Positions 20,630 to 32,200 of a stretch of DNA of 64,000 nucleotides are shown in pieces. Each line of letters opens with the position of its first letter. The first letter of the stretch is position 1. A program made the position numbers and the translations under genes. The DNA is from Ashinkailepas kermadecensis (lineage: Eukaryota > Arthropoda > Thecostraca > Neolepadidae). The stretch spans positions 17,501-81,500 of the forward strand of contig JAOTOM010005146.1 of NCBI GenBank assembly GCA_034440615.1, read 5' to 3'. The notes beneath the pieces were generated by a model that was not told the DNA's origin, ran no database searches, and saw nothing but the letters and a program-made list of their open reading frames with translations.

Positions 20630-20721
20630 TTGACAGATTTGGTGGGCAACTGATTCAGTGTACAAAGTGCAACCGAGAAGGGCCCTTGTGGCTCATAGTT
20701 GCACTGATCTTTTATGTCTTT

Positions 20722-21083
20722 AAGTATGTATTACCCCTCACACTTTCTATGTCAACAAGGTATCTAAGTCATCATCAGCTGATTGCCAGTCAGCTGTTGG
20801 TGACATCATTCAAGGTATGAATGAAAACCTTCAGCCAGGTGCACTGAATGAACCCAGGGGTGTCACCAGGGATATTTTGAATGTATTGATGTCATGCTCA
20901 TTCAGGGGCATCAGCAGGATGACCTAACCTAGCCAAACTTAATGTAATGTCCCTGGGTTAGTTCAGTACACCAGGCTGGAGTTTTTCTCTACTTTGAGTA
21001 ATGTCACCAACAGCTGACTGGCAATCAGTTGATGGTGACTCAGGTACCTTGTTGATATATATAAAGAGTGAGGGGTAATACTT
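20722..21083. mobile_element. Palindromic MITE-like element with arms of about 130 bp
   Basis: The left arm (about 20722-20855) is matched in reverse complement by the right arm (about 20955-21083). Shared blocks include AGTATTACCCCTCAC, TCAACAAGGTA, TGATTGCCAGTCAGCTGTTG and CCAGGTGCACTGAATGAACC with a few mismatches. The centre of about 100 bp is unrelated. It begins where the LINE 3' end should be, so it inserted there or forms part of the LINE tail. Confidence 0.7.
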
Positions 21084-21329
21084 GAAGATTACCCAATAGC
21101 ACAACAGGAGGTATTGTAAGTACCAAGTAGTCATATAGCAACAAAATTAGGCATGCCAACTACAAGGTATCAGGGTATGCAGATTAATACCTCGACCACC
21201 TTTTACCTTTTCTCAACTACAAATCATATAGTGGTTCAGGTGGTATGATGGTTATGGTGACTTTAATGATTGTCCCAGTGGTTTGGAGATCACCTGTTTT
21301 TTGTTTTTGTCATTAGTTTGTGCTTTGAG

Positions 21330-21560
21330 GTGTTTTATGAATTCCTGGAATTTGTCATTCCAATGCAATGCAATGTTTATGAATGTGACTAAGATGATGG
21401 GACCACTCATTTTCTGTGCAAATGCTTACTTTTCAGGTTGTGAGCAATATAGTGCCAAAAAGGGATTTGAGCTAGGTAACATAGCATAAAAATACATGTT
21501 AAAAAAGAACAAATAAAAATGCAACATAATGTAACCTAGCCTAGCCTAGCTTAACCTCCC
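21330..21560 (+). repeat. Dispersed TTAGGT-associated repeat, fourth copy
   Basis: Contains CAATGCAATGTTTATGAATG and GTGCCAAAAAGGGATTTGAG, then AACCTAGCCTAGCCTAGC. It matches the copies in the 11.4-12.4-kb cluster. Short open frames here are not genes. Confidence 0.6.
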
Positions 21561-23267
21561 TTTGAAAAAAAAGTAATAAAAATATAAATAAATTAGAAAA
21601 ATTTAAAGAAATGTATTTTCTAAAATTTCGTGAAATTAAAGAAACAACCTAACCTAACTTTCCCCCCCCCCCCCAAAAAAAGGTGAATTTTCTATTTTTA
21701 AAAAAAATATCTTTCCAACCTAAAAGAATAACTAAATCTAACCAAACTAAACCTGAGCCATTTGTTCACTTTATGGAGGAAAATTCATGTAAAAACTTAT
21801 ATAAGTCTCCTTTTTTGTAAAGTATGTGCTGTTGTGTTTGAATTGTGCTGAAAGATGTGGCTGACAGCATATCAAAGCCTCACCTTACAATACCCCAATT
21901 CAATGCTTCTGATTTGCACTTGATGCTGCCCCCCCCCCCCTGACATTCCTGTCTTTTGAACCATATCGCCCCATCCCACCCATTGGCAGTCCTTCCCAAC
22001 ACATTGTAAACAACAAAGGCACCCATGTTGCAAGAAAGTAACTTATGTTATGTAACCCACCATCAGTAGCTGCCGATAGGAACATGTATTCACTTTTTTC
22101 GCACTTGGCATCTCTATATAGCTTATCCAGCACAGAGCACACATGGGAAATGTCTCCAGCCCAATTCATACTTTGTTATTAATAACTTGGGTGAAATGTT
22201 AGTCCATTTTCAGAATAATGTCCCAGCTTATCTATGCTAGGTGATGAAGTACACATGCTTTGACTTGTGGTAAAATACTGTGAACATTTTCACGTTCAAT
22301 GATGCAGACAATTGGAAGACATCTAAATTGTCTAAGTTGGTTAAATCAACAAAACATGTTTTCCCTGCATATTTCTGGAGCAGTTGCTCTTCCTGCCCCC
22401 ACCAGTGAAAAAAAAAACCTGGTCCCTGTTTCATTGTCATTTGGTGAAGAGCATGAAGATAATGTATGGGTAATATGGCTCATTTTACCTGTGCAGGAAC
22501 TTCAAATGGTGTCTCCGCGTCGTCACTTGTGATGTCCGAAACATCACTCAGTAGATTTGGAACTGTGATATGTTTATGGCTGATGGCAGCTTCCAGATCT
22601 TCAGCAGTTGCTATGGAGAGGCACCAATGTCTGAATTTGACAGAGTCGATCTGAGCTGAAGCATCCTTAACCCTATTAAGCTGCAGAGATTTTGGGTTGG
22701 TTTCCACATGTGAGGAGGGGGAGGCGATTTGGGCCCCTCCCCATCAGGTCTCTAAAACTGATAGATATATCCCATTTGGGTCAAGTACATTCAATTTCCT
22801 ATACCCACTGATGCCTGGGCGATAATGCCTTTGGTATGCCTGTGCCTAACACATCTGAATGCTATTCCTGTAGCTTTGCTTTGCTTGCAAAAAAAAACAC
22901 TCACAGAAGAGGGCCATGGCCAAAATGTCTCCAGCTCTTTTTAGAGCTACCAGCTTCTCCCAGGATTTTCACCAGATATCCTGGAGGCACGGAAATGTGC
23001 AGAAAACTGGCCAGCAATCAAGTCCAAGGGAACTTTTGGTTTTTAGCCAGCTTAGTCAGCTTTAGATGGTTTAGAACAGTTTTAACCACTCACTAAGGCT
23101 AGTTTTCTGGCTAACCCTTATACATCTATGTATGTATGTTTATCAGGATAATTCCTGAAGTAGCTCATCATGGTGCATTAAAAATAACAATGCAGTTATG
23201 CACTGATTATTCCTGATCAACATGACTGTATCTTCATGTATTTAATTTAGTGTGACCTCTTTTTCAG
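21561..23267. other. Upstream of WARS2 exon; no confirmed gene
   Basis: Homopolymer C and A runs occur near 21661-21680 and 21930-21945. A 75-aa minus frame (22480-22707) containing KFRHWCLSIATAEDLEAAI looks protein-like in composition but I cannot assign it. The missing first exon(s) of WARS2, with the mitochondrial targeting peptide, should be here or further left; none was recognised. Confidence 0.4.
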
Positions 23268-26200
23268 CATGATTCACAAGCAATAGAACGTGTATTCTCT
23301 GGCATACAGCCAACTGGCACACTTCATCTCGGGAACTACTTCGGAGCTATTCAAAGATGGGTGGAGCTCCAGGACACCGACAAAGAATTATTATTCTGCA
23401 TAGTGGACATGCACTCCCTGACTATGCCACAGGTACTGTAATGGTAATGGACATGCACTCCCTGACTATGCCACAGGTACTGTAATGGTAATGGACATGC
23501 ACTCCCTGACTATGCCACAGGTACTGTAATGGTAATGGACATGCACTCCCTGACTATGCCACAGGTACTGTAATGGTAATTGACATGCACTCCCTGACTA
23601 TGCCACAGGTACTGCAATGGTAATGGACATGCACTCCCTGACATAGTGGACATGCACTCCCTGACTATGCCACAGGTACTGTAATGGTAATGGACATGCA
23701 CTCCCTGACTATGCCACAGGTACTGTAATGGTAATGGACATGCACTCCCTGACATAATGGACATGCACTCCCTGACTATGCCACAGGTACTGTAATGGTA
23801 ATGGACATGCACTCCCTGACTATGCCACAGGTACTGTAATGGTAATGGACATGCACTCCCTGACATAGTGGACATGCACTCCCTGACTATGCCACAGGTA
23901 CTGTAATGGTAATGGACATGCACTCCCTGACTATGCCACAGGTACTGTAATGGTAATGGACATGCACTCCCTGACTATGCCACAGGTACTGTAATGGTAA
24001 TGCACTCCCTGACTATGTCACAGGTACTGTAATGGTAATGGACATGCACTCCCTGACTATGCCACAGATACTGTAATAGTAATGGACATGCACTCTCTGA
24101 CTATGCCACAGGTACTGTAATGGTAATGGACATGCACTCCCTGACTATGCCACAGGTACTGTAATGGTAATGGACCTGCACTCCCTTACATAGTGGACAT
24201 GCACTCCCTGACTATGCCACAGGTACTGTAATGGTAATGGACATGCACTCCCTGACATAGTGGACATGCACTCCCTGACATAGTGGACATGCACTCCCTG
24301 ACTATGCCACAGGTACTGTAATGGTAATGGACATGCACTCCCTGACTATGCCACAGGTACTGTAATGGTAATGGACATGCACTCCCTGACATAGTGGACA
24401 TGCACTCCCTGACTATGCCACAGGTACTGTAATGGTAATGGACATGCACTCCCTGACTATGCCACAGGTACTGTAATGGTAATGGACATGCACTCCCTGA
24501 CATAGTTGGACATGCACTCCCTGACTATGCCACAGGTACTGTAATGGTAATGGACATGCACTCCATGACATAGTGGACATGCACTCCCTGACTATGCCAC
24601 AGGTACTGTAATGGTAATGGACATGCACTCCCTGACATAGTGGACATGCACTCCCTGACTATGCCACAGGTACTGTAATGGTAATGGACATGCACTCCTG
24701 ACATAGTGGACATGCACTCCCTGACTATGCCACAGGTACTGTAATGGTAATGGACATGCACTCATGACATAGTGGACATGCACTCCCTGACTATGCCACA
24801 GGTACTGTAATGGTAATGGACATGCACTCCTGACATAGTGGACATGCACTCCCTGACTATGCCACAGGTACTGTAATGGTAATCGTCCACAGAAGTATGA
24901 GTGTTTAGCATCTAATGGTTTGTTTACATTGTGTTATTTGCTGAATGTTCAGGTGTGATAATTGTTTCTTTTGCTGTTTTTTCCTTGATTCAAGAAAATT
25001 GAGGTGTTGCTTTTGCTTAATTTCGCAGGGGAAGAGTTTTTTGTGTGTGCAGATAGTGAGTTATAAATTCTAGTTGGGTAAAGCTGCATAGCAATATGCA
25101 GAGATCAGGCAAACAAAATGCCACATTTGTGTACATGCCATGTTTGTGTCCCTGGTACCAGTTTTGCATATCATGCACCTTTATCCACAACCACTCTTCA
25201 TCAGGGTCAGAAAAATAGATATTTCTGGTTTTCTGTCATCTAAAAGTCCTACCTAAGCTAATGTTCTCCTTTGCATGCTGGATGGTTGATCTATGATATT
25301 TGACTATGGCTGTTGCTGATTGTTGAAAGAATTCTCAAAACTCCCTGAACGATACAAAAGGGTACTTCTGATGTTGCAACAAAAGGTAAAACTTTTATCT
25401 CCCAACTGCATGCTCAATTTTTTCCTCTTCACATCCAGGGTCTCAAAATATAGCTCCATTCCTGCTCTCCATTCAGACAAACACTGCATAACCTTTAGTC
25501 ATCAGTGATAAAAACAATGCATACAAATTTCTATCATTTCTTGCTCATTTTTGCACGATATCCCCGAATGATGCGGTGCAGTGGCGTGGTAAAAAAAAGG
25601 ATATACTTTGGTGGACGAAGTTGCTAAATCAAAACCATCCATCAAGCAATGTGCATGTGGCCAAGGCATGCCTTTTCTGCATGTTTAGTTCCATTTTCTA
25701 AGGTAGGAAACCGGGAAGTTTACCGTTGTTTTAGACGAACACAAAAATATAATCGTCATTAACAGGTTTTCAACTTCTAAAACTATCATTGGATTTGGAT
25801 TAAGCTAGTTTCAGGAACCTGGTGGTTAAAATTGACTGAATCATGTTTACATAGAGGGCTTTTGTCCCCCTTTTATCAAAGGAGTAGTGCATTGCATGAG
25901 CGGGGACGAGTGGTCTAGGGGTAAGATGCTCGTCTCACAATCGAAAGATTGTGGGTTCGAATCTCACCTGTCGCTACTCTTCGCCCGCGACCAATCGGCG
26001 TGAGAGATTGGCGACGCTATATGACCCAACGGTCGACGTGTCGTAAAACCAATAACCAACCAACCATTGCATGAGCAGGCATCCCCAGTTCTGTGGTTTT
26101 CCATGCATTCTTCCAACCAATTGCAAAATGTATCGAATCTAGGATTTTTTGTCGTAAAAGTTATAATTCATTCACTTTAATGAAAATATTGATCTACCTT

Positions 26201-29200
26201 ATGGGCTGCTTCCCAATTTGAGAAAGAATCAGTTGTGCTGGATGCCCACATTTTGCCAGTAAATTCTTCCCTGATGTGTAAATAAAGAGCTGTCCCTCAG
26301 TCAATGTGCTTGTATGTGTGCCTTTTTTGTTCAGCATGTCCTAACATACATCATGTACTCACCCGTGCTGACTTTAGAAATGTTGCTAGTTTTAAAGTAA
26401 ATGAGTTATATTTGTATGTGTACTTAAGATATACAACATGCTTTCCACAGCAGCTGAATCATGCAAAGAAAACCATTCCCATCAAAGCAACTCAGGCCCG
26501 TTAATCATCGGCGTCGACATGACCGAGAAAAAAAAACTGTTTTTCACCATACAACTTGGAATGGGAATTCAAATACATGGCAAATTCAGTCCATGTTGAA
26601 AAAAAACAATGAGTACCCTTTTGATAGTGTTAAGTACATTTGTAGTCATCTGTGTAATTTGGCCAGCATTGTAGTCCTTCATCCTGTCAAATGGAACAGA
26701 AAGGGTGAAAAATCCAGATATGTTGGTCCCATGCAGTGTTTGGTATATGTTTTATATTCGGGATTTGAGAGGAGAGGACTTTTTATGCATTCAAATTTCG
26801 AGAGGGTAGTTTTCTTTTTCTCATTTTCCCAACAGAAATCTTATCGATGAAGTACTTTTTTGCGATTCGTTTAGGGAATGCATGAGATAATATGGTATTA
26901 AATTAGGTATGCCAGCTTTTGTCAACACACGATCAAGTTAATAGAGGAGGAAAACCCTTAAGCATGGCGTTTTACCCAGTTTTAGCATCTAGGTGGGGAC
27001 GCTAAATGGTCATGTAGTCGATCCGAAAGCTCAAATAAGAAGTCACACCTAAGTGGTTTCAGCTAGCTTCATCCAGTTGGTATTAATTGTTTTTAGCAGG
27101 CTCAAATGAAGCAGTGGTTCTGAATTGTCATTCAAACTTCATTACTTTAAATTGTCTTTGCTAGCGATAATATATGTGCGATCATGTAAAAAAAAATGGT
27201 AACCTGCGGTTTCATCACCTTGAAAATGGAAGCATGCAAAAGAAAGCTTCATGTCATCGTCGAGTGTTAATTTGTGGCAGGGTTGTGCCATATTGTATTT
27301 TCTGGATTCACTCACGTGGTACTTTGTACGCCGCAATTGCACCTACGTCATGAGTGTATATCACGAAAGCATCCGTTCCGCAATGGTTTTCCTGCATCCG
27401 CGGGCCACACTGTTCCTCCAGTCGATTGTACCGCAGCACACGCAGTTGACCTGACCTGACCTGACTCGACCCGACCCGCAGAGCCGGGCTGACCTGGGCG
27501 CCAGCATCAGCAGCTTGGCGGCCGGTCTGCTGGCGTGTGGCGTGGACCCGGACCGGGCCACACTGTTCCTCCAGTCGTCCGTACCGCAGCACACGCAGCT
27601 GGGCTGGCTGCTGGGATGTCTGACCACCATGCCGAGGCTGGCGCATCTGCCACAGTACAAGGACAAGGCGGCCGGGTTCACCGACGTACCGCTCGGCATC
27701 TACGTTTACCCTGTTCTTCAGGCGGCCGATATCCTACTCTATAGGTGACTGCTGATGAGGTGAAGCTAAGTCGCGTCTTATTGCCGTGGCAATAACAACA
27801 ACCGCCACCATCGCGGTGGGCTGATTTTGAACTGATAGATCTGGGGAGGATAAATTGTTCAGCCTTCAATGTGGAAATATCATAGCACACGTCTTCGATG
27901 CGAAGCCATATTTTGTGTGCTTCCGGGCATTAAATTACGTCATTTTCGTTTTGGTTTTGATGCAGCAGAAGCGAGACAAAGGAATCATGCACTTCATGAG
28001 GTACATTCTTGGTTTTTGCTTGCTTCTATTGAGCTCGTTTATTATAAAGAAATTGCAGAAACTGCATAGGTATGTGCACGAGTCGTGCACACACGCAGTT
28101 TTATAGATTTGTGTAGTTTTGATCTGTGGTTTTGGAGTTTTTAGTCCGTCGTGCAGCACGACGGATCGATTGGTGCATGTCGGTACCGAAATCAACATGA
28201 ATTTGTATAATTTAGTTAGACGCATATTCACTGGTATTGCATGCAACGTGCCGGGTGTGTGAAGATAATCAACTGGAAGCCAGTTTATCTATTACCTATC
28301 ACATAATTATGCCTGGTAGCCGTTTTTACCATCATCAATTTTAAAGCTCGCGGTCTCAAGAAAATATTGGCGCCAACAACGTAAACTCATATCTTGCGAT
28401 TATTTTTTTAAATGTTAACGCATTATCAGGCGGATGGTCAAGGGTGCAGCCCAGCCCACGTCCTGGTGCGATGCGGTGCGTCAGCGGCTGCAGTCGTTGG
28501 GATGTGGGATGTGTTCATAGCCACGGAGGCTTCCCTGTGACATGATCAACAGCTGGTGTCCTACTCGTCACCAAGACTGTTAACAGGACCACAGATATCC
28601 CTGGCACAGGATCAGCAGCTAGAGTCAAGTCCATCATCAGGACTGTTTACAGGACCACGGAGATGTCTGGCACAGGATCAGCAGCTGGAGTCATACTAGT
28701 CGCCAAGACCGTTTACAGGGCCACGGAGATGTCCCTAGCACAGGGTTAGCAGCTGGAGTCTTGCGCTCAATGCAATTAAGTACAGGATCATAGAGGTCCT
28801 CCACAGAAATCAGTCCACACGCTTGACAGAGCCTGGCCACAGGGCCCCGGAGGTGTCGCCCCTGCCTGAGGATCAGACTGCACCCTTGACAGGGTCTGGT
28901 CACAGGGCCCCAGAGGTGTCGCCCCTGCCTGAGGATCAGACTGCACCCTTGACAGGGTCTGGTCACAGGGCCTCAGAGGTGTCGCCCCTGCCTGAGGATC
29001 AGACTGCACCCTTGACAGGGTCTGGTCACAGGGCCTCAGAGGTGTCGCCCCTGCCTGAGGATCAGACTGCACCCTTGACAGGGTCTGGTCACAGGGCCTC
29101 AGAGGTGTCGCCCTGCCTGAGGATCAGACTGCACCCTTGACAGGGTCTGGTCACAGGGCCCCAGAGGTGTCGCCCCTGCCTGAGGATCAGACTGCACCCT

Positions 29201-32200
29201 TGACAGGGTCTGGTCACAGGGCCTCAGAGGTGTCGCCCCTGCCTGAGGATCAGACTGCACCCTTGACAGGGTCTGGTCACAGGGCCCCGGAGGTGTCGCC
29301 CCTGCCTGAGGATCAGACTGCACCCTTGACAGGGTCTGGTCACAGGGCCTCAGAGGTGTCGCCCCTGCCTGAGGATCAGACTGCACCCTTGACAGGGTCT
29401 GGTCACAGGGCCTCAGAGGTGTCGCCCCTGCCTGAGGATCAGACTGCACCCTTGACAGGGTCTGGTCACAGGGCCTCAGAGGTGTCGCCCCTGCCTGAGG
29501 ATCAGACTGCACCCTTGACAGGGTCTGGTCACAGGGCCCCGGAGGTGTCGCCCCTGCCTGAGGATCAGACTGCACCCTTGACAGGGTCTGGTCACAGGGC
29601 CTCAGAGGTGTCGCCCCTGCCTGAGGATCAGACTGCACCCTTGACAGGGTCTGGTCACAGGGCCTCAGAGGTGTCGCCCCTGCCTGAGGATCAGACTGCA
29701 CCCTTGACAGGGTCTGGTCACAGGGCCTCAGAGGTGTCGCCCCTGCCTGAGGATCAGACTGACCCTTGACAGGGTCTGGTCACAGGGCCCCAGAGGTGTC
29801 GCCCCTGCCTGAGGATCAGACTGCACCCTTGACAGGGTCTGGTCACAGGGCCTCAGAGGTGTCGCCCCTGCCTGAGGATCAGACTGCACCCTTGACAGGG
29901 TCTGGTCACAGGGCCCCGGAGGTGTCGCCCCTGCCTGAGGATCAGACTGCACCTTGACAGGGTCTGGTCACAGGGCCTCAGAGGTGTCGCCCTGCCTGAG
30001 GATCAGACTGCACCCTTGACAGGGTCTGGTCACAGGGCCTCAGAGGTGTCGCCCCTGCCTGAGGATCAGACTGCACCCTTGACAGGGTCTGGTCACAGGG
30101 CCTCAGAGGTGTCGCCCCTGCCTGAGGATCAGACTGCACCCTTGACAGGGTCTGGTCACAGGGCCCCGGAGGTGTCGCCCCTGCCTGAGGATCAGACTGC
30201 ACCCTTGACAGGGCCTGGTCACAGGGCCCCGGAGGTGTCGCCCTGCCTGAGGATCAGACTGCACCCTTGACAGGGTCTGGTCACAGGGCCTCAGAGGTGT
30301 CGCCCCTGCCTGAGGATCAGACTGCACCCTTGACAGGGTCTGGTCACAGGGCCTCAGAGGTGTCGCCCTGCCTGAGGATCAGACTGCACCCTTGACAGGG
30401 TCTGGTCACAGGGCCTCAGAGGTGTCGCCCCTGCCTGAGGATCAGACTGCACCCTTGACAGGGTCTGGTCACAGGCCCCGGAGGTGTCGCCCCTGCCTGA
30501 GGATCAGACTGCACCCTTGACAGGGTCTGGTCACAGGGCCTCAGAGGTGTCGCCCCTGCCTGAGGATCAGACTGCACCCTTGACAGGGTCTGGTCACAGG
30601 GCCTCAGAGGTGTCGCCCCTGCCTGAGGATCAGACTGCACCCTTGACAGGTCTGGTCACAGGGCCTCGGTGTCCCTGCCTGAGGATCAGACTGCACCTTG
30701 ACAGGGTCTGGTCACAGGGCCTCAGAGGTGTCGCCCCTGCCTGAGGATCAGACTGCACCTTGACAGGGTCTGGTCACAGGGCCCGGAGGTGTCGCCCCTG
30801 CCTGAGGATCAGACTGCACCCTTGACAGGGTCTGGTCACGGTAGGTGTCCCCTGCCTGAGGATCAGACTGCACCCTTGACAGGGTCTGGTCACAGGTAGA
30901 GGTGTCGCCCCTGCCTGAGGATCAGACTGCACCCTTGACAGGGTCTGGTCACAGGGCCTCAGAGGTGTCGCCCCTGCCTGAGGATCAGACTGCACCCTTG
31001 ACAGGGTCTGGTCACGGGCCCCGGAGGTGTCGCCCCTGCCTGAGGATCAGACTGCACCCTTGACAGGGTCTGGTCACGGGCCTCAGAGGTGTCGCCCCTG
31101 CCTGAGGATCAGACTGCACCCTTGACAGGGTCTGGTCACAGGGCCTCAGGGTGTCGCCCTGCCTGAGGATCAGACTGCACCCTTGACAGGGTCTGGTCAC
31201 AGGGCCTCAGAGGTGTCGCCCTGCCTGAGGATCAGACTGCACCCTTGACAGGGTCTGGTCACAGGGCCCCGGAGGTGTCGCCCTGCCTGAGGATCAGACT
31301 GCACCCTTGACAGGGTCTGGTCACAGGGCCTCAGAGGTGTCGCCCCTGCCTGAGGATCAGACTGCACCCTTGACAGGGTCTGGTCACAGGGCCTCAGAGG
31401 TGTCGCCCCTGCCTGAGGATCAGACTGCACCCTTGACAGGGTCTGGTCACAGGGCCTCAGAGGTGTCGCCCCTGCCTGAGGATCAGACTGCACCCTTGAC
31501 AGAGCCTGGCCACAGGGCCTCAGAGGTGTCGCCCCTGCCTGAGGATCAGACTGCACCCTTGACAGGGTCTGGTCACAGGGCCTCAGAGGTGTCGCCCCTG
31601 CCTGAGGATCAGACTGCACCCTTGACAGGGTCTGGTCACAGGGCCTCAGAGGTGTCGCCCCTGCCTGAGGATCAGACTGCACCCTTGACAGGGTCTGGTC
31701 ACAGGGCCTCAGAGGTGTCGCCCCTGCCTGAGGATCAGACTGCACCCTTGACAGGGTCTGGTCACAGGGCCCCGGAGGTGTCGCCCCTGCCTGAGGATCA
31801 GACTGCACCCTTGACAGGGTCTGGTCACAGGGCCTCAGAGGTGTCGCCCCTGCCTGAGGATCAGACTGCACCCTTGACAGGGTCTGGTCACAGGGCCTCA
31901 GAGGTGTCGCCCCTGCCTGAGGATCAGACTGCACCCTTGACAGGGTCTGGTCACAGGGCCTCAGAGGTGTCGCCCCTGCCTGAGGATCAGACTGCACCCT
32001 TGACAGGGTCTGGTCACAGGGCCCCAGAGGTGTCGCCCCTGCCTGAGGATCAGACTGCACCCTTGACAGGGTCTGGTCACAGGGCCTCAGAGGTGTCGCC
32101 CCTGCCTGAGGATCAGACTGCACCCTTGACAGAGCCTGGCCACAGGGCCCCGGAGGTGTCGCCCCTGCCTGAGGATCAGACTGCACCCTTGACAGGGTCT

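Larger units (their letters stand above)
16313..20715 (+). mobile_element. CR1-like non-LTR retrotransposon, full length in layout but disrupted
   Basis: Order: 5' region with a 160-bp tandem duplication (16313-16636), ORF1 (about 16781-17650), ORF2 (about 17775-20629), then a short 3' region. ORF1 carries an SGNH-type esterase and ORF2 an AP-like endonuclease, a reverse transcriptase and a C-terminal domain, the layout known from the CR1/L3 group of LINEs. At least two in-frame stops in ORF1 and about five frameshifts in ORF2 mean it cannot move by itself. The 3' end is set only roughly, where the inverted-repeat element at 20722 begins. Confidence 0.85.

Noticed and set aside
22480..22707. 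75-aa minus-strand gene
   Set aside because: Protein-like composition, but no recognised domain, splice partners or family. Kept only as a note.
25902..25975. tRNA gene
   Set aside because: A and B boxes are present but the stems pair poorly, the sequence continues into a SINE body with a tail, and a target duplication flanks it.
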